A DNA stretch of 64,000 nt from BOG-931 sp963781725 (GTDB taxonomy: Bacteria > Pseudomonadota > Alphaproteobacteria > Rhizobiales > Xanthobacteraceae): positions 744,001 to 808,000 of the forward strand of contig CAWAGV010000002.1 of NCBI GenBank assembly GCA_963781725.1, read 5' to 3'. Positions 40,164-49,274 of this stretch are shown in pieces. Within the stretch, counting starts at the first letter, position 1; each line of letters starts with the position of its first letter. The translations under genes were made by a program, and so were the position numbers. The notes beneath the pieces were generated by a model. That model was not told where the DNA came from. It saw nothing but the letters and a program-made list of their open reading frames with translations, and did not search any database.

Positions 40164-40958
40164 TTACACCGCGACCGCGGCCTTGATGTGGGGATGCGGA
40201 TCGTAGCCTTCGAGCACGAAATCTTCGTAGCGCAGCGCGAACAGGTCCTTCGCGTCCGGATTGATCGTGAGCTTCGGCAACGGCCGCGGCGCGCGCGACA
40301 ATTGCAGATGCGCCTGTTCCAGGTGGTTCATATAAAGATGGGCGTCGCCGAAGCTGTGAACGAATTCGCCGGGTTTCAATCCCGCCACCTGGGCGACGGC
40401 CTGCGTCAGCAGCGCATAGGACGCGATGTTGAACGGCACGCCGAGGAAGACATCGGCCGAGCGCTGGTAGAGCTGGCACGACAGCCGGCCTTCGGCGACA
40501 TAGAACTGAAACAGGCAATGGCACGGCGATAGCGCCATCTTCGGCAGGTCCGGCGGATTCCACGCGGTCACGATGATGCGGCGCGAGTCCGGGTTGTCCC
40601 GGATCGTCTCCACCGCATCCTTCATCTGATCGATCGATGTGCCGTCCGGCACCGGCCACGAACGCCATTGCCGGCCGTAGACCGGGCCGAGATCGCCAGT
40701 CTTGTCGGCCCATTCGTTCCAGATGCTGACGCCGTGATCGTTGAGATATTTGACGTTGGTGTCGCCGCGCAGGAACCACAACAGCTCGTAGATGATCGAT
40801 TTGACATGCAGCTTCTTGGTCGTGACCAGCGGAAAGCCGTCGTTGAGGTCGAACCGCATCTGGTGGCCGAAGATCGACAGCGTCCCGGTCCCGGTGCGGT
40901 CGTGCTTCTCCGCGCCCTCGGCGAGCACCCGTTCCATCAGTTCGAGATATTGGCGCAT
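40164..40958 (-). CDS. thyA: Thymidylate synthase
   Basis: A 264-residue ThyA, which methylates dUMP to dTMP. The catalytic cysteine is Cys146 in MALSPCHCLFQFYVAEGRLS, matching the E. coli numbering, and the length equals the common short form. The folate and dUMP binding segments RSWPVPDGTSIDQ and QRSADVFLGVPFNIASYAL are present. The start at 40958 is an ATG with normal spacing. folA follows directly in the same transcription unit. Confidence 0.97.
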   Translation of the reverse strand: MRQYLELMERVLAEGAEKHDRTGTGTLSIFGHQMRFDLNDGFPLVTTKKLHVKSIIYELLWFLRGDTNVKYLNDHGVSIWNEWADKTGDLGPVYGRQWRSWPVPDGTSIDQMKDAVETIRDNPDSRRIIVTAWNPPDLPKMALSPCHCLFQFYVAEGRLSCQLYQRSADVFLGVPFNIASYALLTQAVAQVAGLKPGEFVHSFGDAHLYMNHLEQAHLQLSRAPRPLPKLTINPDAKDLFALRYEDFVLEGYDPHPHIKAAVAV

Positions 40959-41052
40959 CGCCGGTTCCAGCCGAGTCGGTCAGCCGACTTTACTGTCAAA
41001 TGAGCAGCCAACGAAGACCGTGCAAGGGCGCTGCATGAGCCCTGTGGACCGC

Positions 41053-41586
41053 CTAAACAAGGCCAACCGCACCCAAAACCGCGGCGGCGGCAAAAACCCA
41101 GATCGGATTGATCCGCGCGAAATAGCAAATAACGGCGGTTGCGGCGGTCAGCGCCGCTGCTGTCCAGCCGTAATCGGCGGTGGTCGCGATCACGGTCGCG
41201 CTCGCCGCGATCAGACCGATGGTCACGGGAACGAGCCCGCTGCTGATCGCGCTGTGCCACATCTTGCCCCTGAACCGCTCCGACGCACGGCCGACAAAAT
41301 AGGCGGCGACACTGGTCGGCCCGCACATCGCCAGCATGGCAACCACCGCACCGAGCACGCCGGCGACATGGAAGCCGACCAGCGCAACAATGATGAGATT
41401 CGGGCCCGGAGTGAGTTGTGCGAGCGCGAACGTATCGGCGAACTCCCGGTCGGTCAGCCAATGCTGCACATCCACGGCATAGCGGTGCATTTCGGGTATC
41501 GCGGAATTACCGCCGCCGATGGAAAACAGCGACAGCACCGCAAAGAAGCTCGCGAGTGTCAGCAGCGTACCCGCGCCTGACTTCAT
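41053..41586 (-). CDS. ChrA-type chromate transporter, second subunit
   Basis: A 177-residue half of a split ChrA transporter, a multi-pass membrane protein that expels chromate (or transports sulfate-like anions). It contains LFSIGGGNSAIPEMHRYAVD near residue 20 and LTPGPNLIIVALVGFHVAG near 58, both hallmarks of the CHR domain, with further hydrophobic helices to the end. ATG 41586 overlaps the stop of the first half by 4 bases (ATGA), so the two form an operon and probably a heterodimer. The split two-subunit form is common in alphaproteobacteria. Confidence 0.88.
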   Translation of the reverse strand: MKSGAGTLLTLASFFAVLSLFSIGGGNSAIPEMHRYAVDVQHWLTDREFADTFALAQLTPGPNLIIVALVGFHVAGVLGAVVAMLAMCGPTSVAAYFVGRASERFRGKMWHSAISSGLVPVTIGLIAASATVIATTADYGWTAAALTAATAVICYFARINPIWVFAAAAVLGAVGLV

Positions 41587-42143
41587 AGCCTCACCCATGC
41601 GATGGCGATGCTGACCGGGATAAGCACCGCCAGCGCCAGCGGCAGCGGCCAATGCATGATGCCGATCGCGGCGAAGGTGGCGATGGCGACGAGCGGCGTC
41701 GCCATCGAGCGGCGATTAACGAACAACGGGCGCGCCATCTTGGCCACTGTCGCCATCATCAAGCCCGCCGCGGCCGAGGCGATACCGGTGAGCATGCGGC
41801 GCAGTACCGGCAGATCGCCGTAATGGGCGTAGATCGCGCCGATGATGATAATCAGCAGCATCGGCGGGCCGAGCAGCCCGGCCGTAGCGACCAGAGCACC
41901 TGGCACGCCGCGAAAGCGCGATCCGAAGATGACAGAGAAATTGATAATGTTGCCGCCGGGCAGCATGGAGCAGAGGGCGTAAGTCTCGTTGAACTGCTCC
42001 GGCGTCAGCCAGCGGCGCTCCTCCACCATCATCCGCCGCGACCATGCCAGCACGCCGCCGAAGCCGTAGAGCGAGATCGTCGCGAAGGTGATGGCCAGTT
42101 CGGAGAGAGTAGGACGCGGCGGATCGTAAGACGGGGCGGTCAT
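41583..42143 (-). CDS. ChrA-type chromate transporter, first subunit
   Basis: A 186-residue CHR-domain protein with the signature ITFATISLYGFGGVLAWSRR near residue 18 and LPGGNIINFSVIFGSRF near 61, then membrane helices such as LLGPPMLLIIIIGAIYAHYG. It is the N-terminal half of the transporter, with the second half starting at the overlapping ATGA. A half palindromic repeat element (TAGAGCATGATC at about 42155) lies just upstream of its start region, on the other side of which lies the YpsA-like gene. Confidence 0.88.
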   Translation of the reverse strand: MTAPSYDPPRPTLSELAITFATISLYGFGGVLAWSRRMMVEERRWLTPEQFNETYALCSMLPGGNIINFSVIFGSRFRGVPGALVATAGLLGPPMLLIIIIGAIYAHYGDLPVLRRMLTGIASAAAGLMMATVAKMARPLFVNRRSMATPLVAIATFAAIGIMHWPLPLALAVLIPVSIAIAWVRL

Positions 42144-42154
42144 CGCTTTCGTTT

Positions 42155-42166
42155 AGAGCATGATCC
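42155..42166. repeat. Half GAGCATGATC repeat
   Basis: TAGAGCATGATC matches the left arm of the repeats at 30837-30910 and 35500-35551, with no right arm. It lies between the tandem genes for the YpsA-like protein (stop at 42184) and ChrA. Confidence 0.55.
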
Positions 42167-42183
42167 GTCGAGTGAAAACCATC

Positions 42184-42684
42184 TCACGGTGCAGAACCGG
42201 CACCGTCCAGAACATCGGCAAGGAAAAGCCGCGTTCGCGCGTAAATTCCCGGCGCTTCGCTCTCGCGCGGACCGCCGATGCCAAGCTTGAGCTGCGGGCC
42301 GACCCGGCGCTGCTGAAAGCGCAGCCACAACGTCGCATCGCGGATCGCCTCCGCTTCGCCGAGCCGGGCGACGAGCAGCGGCCGGCGGTAACGGTGCGCG
42401 AGCTCCTGCGCCAGCACCGTGCCTTTGGAGACCGCCGCGCCACTGTCGTCGATCACGATGACGCAGGCGTCGGCGTCGCGCACGTTCCACTCGGTGCGCT
42501 GTGCCGGGTCGGCGAGCGGCGTCTCCTGCAAGTGCGGATAGTGCGCCAAGAGGCCGGGCGGCGCCGGCAGATCCTCGGCCCAGCCGCCTTTCGGGCACCA
42601 GCCGCCGTAATCGATGCCGCGCGCCAGCGCCACATCGAGCACCGCGCGGTCGACGCCGGTCTGGCCTCCCGAGACAAGTTTCAT
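42184..42684 (-). CDS. Putative molybdenum carrier/YpsA-like Rossmann protein
   Basis: A 166-residue protein of the SLOG/YpsA-like group annotated as putative molybdenum carriers. It starts MKLVSGGQTGVDRAVLDVAL, the nucleotide-binding loop of the fold, and carries GWCPKGGWAEDLPAPPG near residue 28 and ADACVIVIDDSGAAVSKGT near 70. The name rests on a single characterised relative, and the true ligand of most members, probably a nucleotide or nucleotide-derived signal, is unknown. It is oriented away from the tmRNA gene. Confidence 0.78.
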   Translation of the reverse strand: MKLVSGGQTGVDRAVLDVALARGIDYGGWCPKGGWAEDLPAPPGLLAHYPHLQETPLADPAQRTEWNVRDADACVIVIDDSGAAVSKGTVLAQELAHRYRRPLLVARLGEAEAIRDATLWLRFQQRRVGPQLKLGIGGPRESEAPGIYARTRLFLADVLDGAGSAP

Positions 42685-42744
42685 GGCTGATTTTTTGGGG
42701 TTGAGCGTGCTCTTCTTTCGGCAACCATTTGCGCCTATATTCCT

Positions 42745-43050
42745 TGTGCCGGCGCGAGCCGGCTATGGTGATAAACGGCCGTCGCAATAAACCTTTCGGA
42801 CCCGGGGGCGGTACCCGGCGACTCCACCATTTACGGGGTCGAAATAGGATCGACGAGGGCGTAAAAGGCGCGCTTTTACCCGGGATGGTTCCGGCGTTAT
42901 CGGGCCAAACTCATAGTTGCCAATGACAACTATGCTCCGGTTGCTCTGGCTGCGTAAGCAGCTCGAAAGACCGATTTAAAGCCCTAGCGGGTTAAGCTCC
43001 GTTAGGCGGGGTTCGGAGGCACCTGGCAACAGAAGCCTCCACTTTCCCCA
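42745..43050 (+). ncRNA. ssrA: Transfer-messenger RNA, circularly permuted two-piece form
   Basis: The gene is permuted, as in alphaproteobacteria. The acceptor piece comes first and ends CGACTCC-A-CCA at 42829. After a 5-base spacer (42830-42834) the coding piece starts GGGGTCG at 42835, and the two ends form the 7-base acceptor stem. The tag frame runs from GCC 42919 to TAA 42957 and encodes ANDNYAPVALAA. A pseudoknot-like region follows. The -10-like TATATT at 42736-42741 suggests a start near 42745. The RNA rescues stalled ribosomes and tags the products for degradation. Exact ends are approximate. Confidence 0.9.
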
Positions 43051-43128
43051 TCCATTAGCGTCTGGACCTCTATAAATCAGGGCTTATCTGTCGTCTGATC
43101 GTCCTTTCACTGATTCCTGATTCCGCCG

Positions 43129-43644
43129 ATGGACCACATCCGTTACGACCTTCTCGCCCAGGCCGCCCTGCGGGGCGTCGTCCGCACCGTGCTGACGGAT
43201 ACCGCCGGCAAGGGTTTGCCGGGCGATCATCATTTCAAGATCACCTTCAACACGGCGGCGCCCGGCGTAAAGCTGTCGGACCGGATGCGGGCGCAATATC
43301 CGCAGGCGATGACCATCGTGCTGCAACACCAGTTCTGGGACCTGGCGGTCAACGACGATACGTTCGAAGTCGGCCTGTCATTCGGCGGCATACCGGAACG
43401 CGTCGTGGTGCCGTTCGAGGCGGTAACGGCCTTCTTCGATCCGTCCGTGCAGTTCGGGCTCCAGTTCGAGACGGTTGAGGTGGTTGACGCCGAGGCGAAG
43501 GATGATGCGCCGAACACGGATCAGGACGTGCAGCCGACGCCCGCGGGCAAGGCTGAGGCCCTGCCGGCGCCCGAACCGGAGCCTGAGCCTGATCGACCCG
43601 GCGGCGCCGAAGTCGTGCGGCTCGACCGCTTCAGGAAGAAGTGA
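43129..43644 (+). CDS. sspB: SspB, ClpXP adaptor for ssrA-tagged proteins
   Basis: A 171-residue alphaproteobacterial-type SspB. The substrate-binding domain begins MDHIRYDLLAQAALRGVVRT and contains HHFKITFNTAAPGVKLSDRM and FWDLAVNDDTFEVGLSFGGI, which form the binding groove. The C-terminal part is proline/acid-rich (EALPAPEPEPEPDRPGG) and ends in VVRLDRFRKK, the short peptide that docks on ClpX. It delivers tagged proteins to the ClpXP protease. It sits just after ssrA, which makes the tag, so the two functions are neighbours. fumC overlaps its stop (GTGA at 43641). Confidence 0.92.
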   Translation: MDHIRYDLLAQAALRGVVRTVLTDTAGKGLPGDHHFKITFNTAAPGVKLSDRMRAQYPQAMTIVLQHQFWDLAVNDDTFEVGLSFGGIPERVVVPFEAVTAFFDPSVQFGLQFETVEVVDAEAKDDAPNTDQDVQPTPAGKAEALPAPEPEPEPDRPGGAEVVRLDRFRKK

Positions 43645-45032
43645 ACACCCGCACCGAATCCAACTCGTTCGGCCCCATCGAAGTAGCGGATGATCGTTAC
43701 TGGGGCGCCCAGACCGAACGCTCGCGCAACAATTTCAGGATCGGCGAAGAGCGCATTCCGCTGCCGATCGTCCGCGCGCTGGCCGTCGTCAAGCGCGCCG
43801 CCGCCGAAACCAATCTCGCGCTGGGGTCGCTCGATGCGCGCCGCGCCAAGGCCATCGCCCGCGCAGCGCAGGAGATCATCGACGGCAAGCTCGACGATCA
43901 CTTTCCATTATCCGTCTGGCAGACCGGCTCCGGCACCCAGACCAACATGAACGTCAACGAAGTGATCGCCAACCGCGCCAGCGAAATGCTCGGCGGCAAG
44001 CGCGGGGCAAAATCACCGGTCCATCCCAACGATCACGTCAATATGAGCCAGTCGTCGAACGACAGCTTTCCGACCGCCATGCATATCGCGGCAGTGATGG
44101 AGATCGAGGAACGGCTGCTGCCGGCGCTGACCCATCTGCAAGATGCGCTGAAAAAGAAGACCAAAGAATTCCATTCGATCGTGAAGATCGGCCGCACTCA
44201 CACCCAGGACGCGACACCGCTCACGCTTGGACAGGAATTCTCCGGCTACGCCGCGCAGGTGACGTCCGGCATCGCGCGGATCAAAACCTCGCTGAAGGAA
44301 CTCTACCCGCTGGCGCAGGGCGGCACCGCGGTCGGCACCGGGCTCAACGCCAAGCGTGCCTTCGCCAAGGCGTTCGCCAAGCGAGTCGCCGTCATGACCG
44401 GTCTGCCGTTCGTGACCGCGCCGAACAAATTCGAGGCGCTGGCGTCGCACGGCGCGCTGGTGTTCGCGCACGGCGCGCTCAATGCGCTCGCCGCCGATCT
44501 GTTCAAGATCGCCAACGACATCCGCTTTCTCGGTTCCGGACCGCGTTCCGGCTTCGGCGAATTGATCCTGCCGGAGAACGAGCCGGGCTCGTCGATCATG
44601 CCAGGCAAGGTCAATCCGACCCAGTGCGAAGCGATGACGATGGTGTGCACCCGCGTGTTCGGCAACGACACCACGGTCACGGTGGCGGCAAGCCAGGGCC
44701 ATTTCGAGCTCAATGTGTTCAAGCCGGTGATCGCCTACTCGATGCTGCAATCGATCCGGCTGCTCGCCGACGTGTCGACCTCCTTCACCGATCACTGCGT
44801 TGCCGGCATCAAGGCCAACGTGCCGCGCATCCGCGAGCTGATGCAGAATTCGCTGATGCTGGTCACGGCGCTGGCGCCGCGTATCGGCTACGACAAGGCG
44901 GCGCAGATCGCCAAGACCGCCCACAACAACGGCACGACGCTGCGCGAGGAGGCAGTCCGGCTCGGCTTCGTGACCGGGAGCGAATTCGACCGGCTGGTGC
45001 GACCGGCGGCGATGACCCACCCGGATCCTTAA
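43641..45032 (+). CDS. fumC: Class II fumarate hydratase
   Basis: A 463-residue fumarase of the citric acid cycle, interconverting fumarate and malate. The signature GSSIMPGKVNPTQCEAM lies near residue 317, TGSGTQTNMNVNEVIANRAS near 95, and HPNDHVNMSQSSNDSFPT near 128. GRTHTQDATPLTLGQEFSGY near 185 holds the catalytic histidine region. The GTG start at 43641 overlaps the sspB stop (GTGA), so the genes are translationally coupled. It is a different member of the superfamily from the aspA gene at 29284-30846. Confidence 0.96.
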   Translation: MNTRTESNSFGPIEVADDRYWGAQTERSRNNFRIGEERIPLPIVRALAVVKRAAAETNLALGSLDARRAKAIARAAQEIIDGKLDDHFPLSVWQTGSGTQTNMNVNEVIANRASEMLGGKRGAKSPVHPNDHVNMSQSSNDSFPTAMHIAAVMEIEERLLPALTHLQDALKKKTKEFHSIVKIGRTHTQDATPLTLGQEFSGYAAQVTSGIARIKTSLKELYPLAQGGTAVGTGLNAKRAFAKAFAKRVAVMTGLPFVTAPNKFEALASHGALVFAHGALNALAADLFKIANDIRFLGSGPRSGFGELILPENEPGSSIMPGKVNPTQCEAMTMVCTRVFGNDTTVTVAASQGHFELNVFKPVIAYSMLQSIRLLADVSTSFTDHCVAGIKANVPRIRELMQNSLMLVTALAPRIGYDKAAQIAKTAHNNGTTLREEAVRLGFVTGSEFDRLVRPAAMTHPDP

Positions 45033-45218
45033 GCGGCAGCCGGTGACGTTTTCGGGCGGGCCACCCTACCCCGATACCGAATTCATCCGCTATTTCATGG
45101 GCTTCCGGCGACGCACCCGCCCCGCGTGATCCAGACCGGCGGTGCCTGCGTATTACTCTCGACCACAATTGGGCCCGGATGGTCCGCAATCCTTACCTAA
45201 ATACCGCTGAGCGACCGG

Positions 45219-45407
45219 ATGGGCGACGTCGTTAATCTTCGCATTGCACGGAAACGGCAAAAACGCCGCGAAGCGGAGCAATCCGCTGCGGCCAACCGGC
45301 TCACCCACGGCCGCAGCCGGACCGAACAAAACCAAACGCGTGCTGACAACGACAAAGCTCAAAGCAAGCTCGACCAGCACAGGGTAGAAACGGGAGATCG
45401 GCAATGA
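45219..45407 (+). CDS. DUF4169 family protein
   Basis: A 62-residue basic protein of the DUF4169 family, typical of alphaproteobacteria. It begins MGDVVNLRIARKRQKRREAE, the conserved motif, and is predicted to be a helix rich in lysine, arginine and glutamate without a membrane segment. Function is unknown. Its stop codon overlaps the start of the next gene by 4 bases (ATGA), and that partner is a ribbon-helix-helix protein, a stable pairing in this group that suggests a joint regulatory function. Confidence 0.8.
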   Translation: MGDVVNLRIARKRQKRREAEQSAAANRLTHGRSRTEQNQTRADNDKAQSKLDQHRVETGDRQ

Positions 45408-46102
45408 AGTCGCCAGTCATCAAGCGCTCGATCGTCATCGCAGGCCATAAGACGAGTGTCAGTCTTGAGGACGCCTTCTGGAAGGGATTGAAGGACATCG
45501 CCGAGAGCCGGCAACTGACGTTGTCGGAGCTCGTCGCCACCATCGATACCGGCCGGGCCCACGGCAACCTGTCGTCGGCCATCCGGCTGTTCGTGCTGGG
45601 CCATTACCAGGCCAGGACCAATGGCCACGGCGAGGTCGATCAACCGGCCCACGACATCATGATCGCGCCAGCCCGTCGCCGTGTCAGTTCTGCGGCCGGA
45701 GTAAATCGAGCGGCGCGCGCTTGTCCGGCCCTGCCGTGCGCGGGGCCGGGATGGGCAGCGGCGGCGTCACTTCCGGTTGCAGCCAATCCAGCTTTTGTCC
45801 GCCTGCACCGGGCGCGGCGACGCCGACCAGGATTCCGGATTCCGTCAGCATCCCGCGCGGCGCCGCGCGCAGAGCCGCAAACCCAGGACGGATCGCACGG
45901 CCGACAACATCCTTGCGCCTGTTGTCCTCGACCAACTCCAGGCGGCGCGTTTGAAATTCGCTGGCGCGCAAAGCCAGCCAGCCGGTCAACGCCGAAACAT
46001 CGATCGATTGCGCCGGCGACGCCAGCGGCCCCTTCAGCAGCATGGCGAGTTCGGGGCGATTGCCGATCAACGCGTGCGGCGGCGGATCGGCGGATAGCGT
46101 AA
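45404..46102 (+). CDS. Ribbon-helix-helix protein (C-terminal extension doubtful)
   Basis: The first 70 or so residues match the ribbon-helix-helix proteins that follow DUF4169 in related genomes: VIKRSIVIAGHKTSVSLEDA at residue 5, then FWKGLKDIAESRQLTLSELV and NLSSAIRLFVLGHY. Relatives end near 80-90 residues. Here the frame stays open to 46102, about 420 bases into the opposite-strand AsmA gene, and the extra part is arginine/alanine/proline-rich like an antisense frame. The functional protein is therefore likely only the first 75-95 residues, and the normal stop may be lost or frameshifted. The fold binds DNA as a dimer; targets are unknown. Confidence 0.7.
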   Translation: MKSPVIKRSIVIAGHKTSVSLEDAFWKGLKDIAESRQLTLSELVATIDTGRAHGNLSSAIRLFVLGHYQARTNGHGEVDQPAHDIMIAPARRRVSSAAGVNRAARACPALPCAGPGWAAAASLPVAANPAFVRLHRARRRRPGFRIPSASRAAPRAEPQTQDGSHGRQHPCACCPRPTPGGAFEIRWRAKPASRSTPKHRSIAPATPAAPSAAWRVRGDCRSTRAAADRRIA

Positions 46103-49100
46103 GCCGCGCATCAATCGCCCCGCTGCCGAGGTCGAATGTGCCGGCGACGCCGAGCGCACTGTTGTCCTGCCCGTGCAACGTCACATTGGCGATGCTGGCC
46201 TTGCCGCCGGTGATCGTGATCGGCGCATCGCCTTGCGCAATGACGAGACGCCCATTTGCGAGCGCGGCCTTGACGGCGGCCTGGGTCTTTGCCGGATCGA
46301 TCGCATTGCCCTGATCGGCCGCACGCATCGCCGCAGCAAACGCGCCAGTATCGAGCCCACCCAGGCTCGCGTCATGAAGGGCAATCGCGCCGCTGCCATG
46401 CAGCGAACTCACCGCCGCCGCGGGCGTCGCTGCGATGCTGTCGCCATCAAGCTTGAGCGTCAGATGTCCTGCAACGGCCTTGCTGTCGAGGAGCGTTGCC
46501 GCATCGGCATCGGCCAGCTCGATATGGCCGTGGCTGACCAGACCATCGGCATTGTGCCGGAACGACAGATGGCCGCTCAGGCGGCCGCCGGCGAGCGCGC
46601 CGTCGAGATTGTCCAGCGTGATGTCCGATGGCCGGAACTGCGCAACGCCTTGCAAGCCGCTCACATTGAGCGAAGACGCGAAGGCTGCGTGGTCAAACTT
46701 GAACGTCACCGCACCGTTGATTCCGGTGAACGCACCGGCTCCGACCGCCGAACTCGACCAAGAGGCCGCGCTGCCCGCGGCTTGCCGCGGCAGCCCCAAC
46801 AGCAAAGCGGCAACGCGCGCCGCATCGGCATTGTCGACGGCAACATCGCCATCGATCGTGACCGGAGCGGCAAGGCTGACATTCAGCCGCCCCCGCACCG
46901 AACTCTTGCCGATAGCGGCGGCGATTTGCGTGAACGACAGCGCGCTGCCGGACACCGCGACGGCGGCACGCGCCGAAACCGGAACGGCGTCGCCGGGCTG
47001 TCCGGTCATCGCCTGCTGCAACGGGCGCAAATCGCCGATCGTGGCCAGCATCTGCAATGTGCCGTTTGGCGTTGCATCGCCGCCGAGGCGCAGGACGCCC
47101 CGCGCCGCGGTATCGAGACCGCTGGCCGCAAGCGTGGCGTCGACGTGCAGATCGCCATTCATCGGCCCGTCAACGGCCAGCGTCGCGCGGCCGGGAAGCT
47201 GATCGACGCCGAGAATCCGGTCGATACCGAACAGCGCCGCCAGCGCAGTGCCGTCGTCGGCGTCGAGCCGGCTTTCGACGTGCAGATGCGCGGCTCCCGG
47301 TTGCGCGCGCTCGCCTTGGGCATCGGCATTGAGCGCCAGCCGCATCAATCCGACCTGGCCGTTGAGATCGACCTTGGCGTCACTGCCGGCCGACGCTTTG
47401 TCGACGGTGACAACGGCATGGATCTTCGCCGGGGCCAGGCGGTCCGCGCCACGGCGCAACACGGCGCCCGCCTGCGGCGCAAATTTGTCGACAATCGCCG
47501 CAAATCCGTCGAGCGAGCGCGTGTCGAGATCGACAGTGACGCGCCCGCGCGGCTGCGATGACAGCTCGTCGATCCGGCCTTTGATATCGAGCGCGGCTCC
47601 AGCCAGGGCGCCGACGGAAAGCTGCTCGATCTGCAAAGCGCCGGCGTCGAACTTGATCTGCGTCTTCACCGCCAGTGCATCGATGCCGGCAAAAGTCGCC
47701 TTGCCGAGATCGAGAGTGAGCGCGCCGGCGCGCGGCAAAGTGAAGCCTCCGGCATCGGCTGCGGATATCGCGAAAGCCGACAACGCGTCGAGATTGAGTC
47801 GTGTCGCGTGCAGGTCGGCGTCGACGACGGCCGGCTGATTGTCATGGGGCCAAGTATAGGCGAGCCGGCCATCGAGGCTCTCGCGGTCAAGCGTCACAGC
47901 AAGCCGGTCGAACGCCAGCCGGTCGCTCGAGAGGGTGAAATCGCCGTGGGCGTTCAGCGTGCCGGTCTGCCCCGGCGACGAAACGCTCCGTCCGCCAAGC
48001 CACGCCATCAGCGTCTCGGCATCGGCCGATTGCAGCGAAGCCGGACCGGTAAAGGCAAACCCTTGTTGTGTCTGCTTGAGCGTTCCGTTCAGGCTGACAT
48101 CGGTCAGCCCCGGCGCGCGAAGATCGAGGGCGCGGATGCTCCAGCCGTCGCCATCGAAGCGCAGCTTGCCGTGCAGCGACTGGATCGTGGTGCCGCCGAC
48201 CGTTAGCCCCTCGACGGTCAGTGCGACATCGCCGGGCATCGGCGGCGTTACCGCCTGGACGAAAGTTTCAACGAAACTTTTCACCACCAGAAGCGGCGGG
48301 CGGCGCGTCTTGTCCGGCTCCGCCAGCGCCCGGTCGGCGTCGACTTCGAGTGCTTTGATCGAACCGTCGAAGTGCGGATGGTCGCCGAAGGTCAGATCGG
48401 CGCTGCCGGTGAAATTGACCGCGCGCTCATCCGGCCCGTATTGCAGCGCCAGATCCTGCAACGTCGCCGATGCCGGCGTCGCCTTGATGGTGCCGCCGGC
48501 GCGCCACGGATCGTTCATGACTCGCTGGCCGTTCGACAGCGTGACACCGACCGGGCGCGCCAGCGCAAACGTTCCGGCGAACTGCGGCACGCCGCCGTCG
48601 AACGTGAACGCGCCGTCAATCGTCGTCGTCAGCGGCTGATCCTGCGGATCGGCGCCAAGCCTGATCCGGAATCCGCTGCCGTCGTCGGCTTGCGCTCCCG
48701 AAATGCGATAGGCGAACGGTTCGCCGTTGATGGCGAAGGCGCCTTCGCCCCTGAATGGCCCGGCGAGCGAACGGACGTCACCGGTGAACGACAGCTTGCG
48801 CAACACCACGTGCGCGCCGGAGACGGCGTCGGAAAGAATGATGCTGCCGTCCTCGACGCTGAGCCGGGACACCGAGAGCTCTTCGGGGCGGAATGAGCGT
48901 GTCGCACCGGGCAGCACCAGCGCCCCGGAACGGTCGAGCGTCACTATGATCTGCGGCGCGACCAAACGCGCTTCGGTCGCTTCCACCCGGCCGCGCACCA
49001 GCGGCGCCAGCCTGACCTCGAGTTCGAGCGCATCGGCCCGCAGTTGCGGCACATGTCCAGGGTCGCCAATCCTGACGTCGCGAAGCTTGATGATGGGCGA

Positions 49101-49274
49101 AGGCAGGATGCGCGCGTCGATGGTGCCGACATGCACGTTCAACCCGGTCAGGCGGCTGACTTCGCTTTCGAACGCGGCGCGATAATGATTCAAGTCGACA
49201 ACAAGCGGCGCCACCAGCGCGGCAACGAGCGCCAGAATGATCGCGATGGCTAATCCGAGCAGCGTCGTCTGCAC
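45684..49274 (-). CDS. AsmA-family large envelope protein
   Basis: A 1196-residue protein of the AsmA/TamB-like family. It has one N-terminal transmembrane helix (MQTTLLGLAIAIILALVAAL), then the AsmA domain starting LNHYRAAFESEVSRLTGLNV near residue 28. A very long repetitive beta-rich region follows, the type that forms a bridge-like groove for lipids between membranes. The C-terminal AsmA_2-like part contains GGKASIANVTLHGQDNSALG near residue 1029. The family is linked to envelope lipid transport, but no specific cargo is known. Its end overlaps the open frame of the ribbon-helix-helix gene on the other strand. Confidence 0.88.
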   Translation of the reverse strand: MQTTLLGLAIAIILALVAALVAPLVVDLNHYRAAFESEVSRLTGLNVHVGTIDARILPSPIIKLRDVRIGDPGHVPQLRADALELEVRLAPLVRGRVEATEARLVAPQIIVTLDRSGALVLPGATRSFRPEELSVSRLSVEDGSIILSDAVSGAHVVLRKLSFTGDVRSLAGPFRGEGAFAINGEPFAYRISGAQADDGSGFRIRLGADPQDQPLTTTIDGAFTFDGGVPQFAGTFALARPVGVTLSNGQRVMNDPWRAGGTIKATPASATLQDLALQYGPDERAVNFTGSADLTFGDHPHFDGSIKALEVDADRALAEPDKTRRPPLLVVKSFVETFVQAVTPPMPGDVALTVEGLTVGGTTIQSLHGKLRFDGDGWSIRALDLRAPGLTDVSLNGTLKQTQQGFAFTGPASLQSADAETLMAWLGGRSVSSPGQTGTLNAHGDFTLSSDRLAFDRLAVTLDRESLDGRLAYTWPHDNQPAVVDADLHATRLNLDALSAFAISAADAGGFTLPRAGALTLDLGKATFAGIDALAVKTQIKFDAGALQIEQLSVGALAGAALDIKGRIDELSSQPRGRVTVDLDTRSLDGFAAIVDKFAPQAGAVLRRGADRLAPAKIHAVVTVDKASAGSDAKVDLNGQVGLMRLALNADAQGERAQPGAAHLHVESRLDADDGTALAALFGIDRILGVDQLPGRATLAVDGPMNGDLHVDATLAASGLDTAARGVLRLGGDATPNGTLQMLATIGDLRPLQQAMTGQPGDAVPVSARAAVAVSGSALSFTQIAAAIGKSSVRGRLNVSLAAPVTIDGDVAVDNADAARVAALLLGLPRQAAGSAASWSSSAVGAGAFTGINGAVTFKFDHAAFASSLNVSGLQGVAQFRPSDITLDNLDGALAGGRLSGHLSFRHNADGLVSHGHIELADADAATLLDSKAVAGHLTLKLDGDSIAATPAAAVSSLHGSGAIALHDASLGGLDTGAFAAAMRAADQGNAIDPAKTQAAVKAALANGRLVIAQGDAPITITGGKASIANVTLHGQDNSALGVAGTFDLGSGAIDARLTLSADPPPHALIGNRPELAMLLKGPLASPAQSIDVSALTGWLALRASEFQTRRLELVEDNRRKDVVGRAIRPGFAALRAAPRGMLTESGILVGVAAPGAGGQKLDWLQPEVTPPLPIPAPRTAGPDKRAPLDLLRPQN

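Noticed and set aside
42729..42926. 65-residue open frame across the tmRNA
   Set aside because: It is explained by the acceptor and coding pieces of the permuted tmRNA.
46173..47561. 462-residue open frame antisense to the AsmA-like gene
   Set aside because: It is rich in Arg, Gly and Ala with no domain, as expected for a mirror frame of the long AsmA gene.
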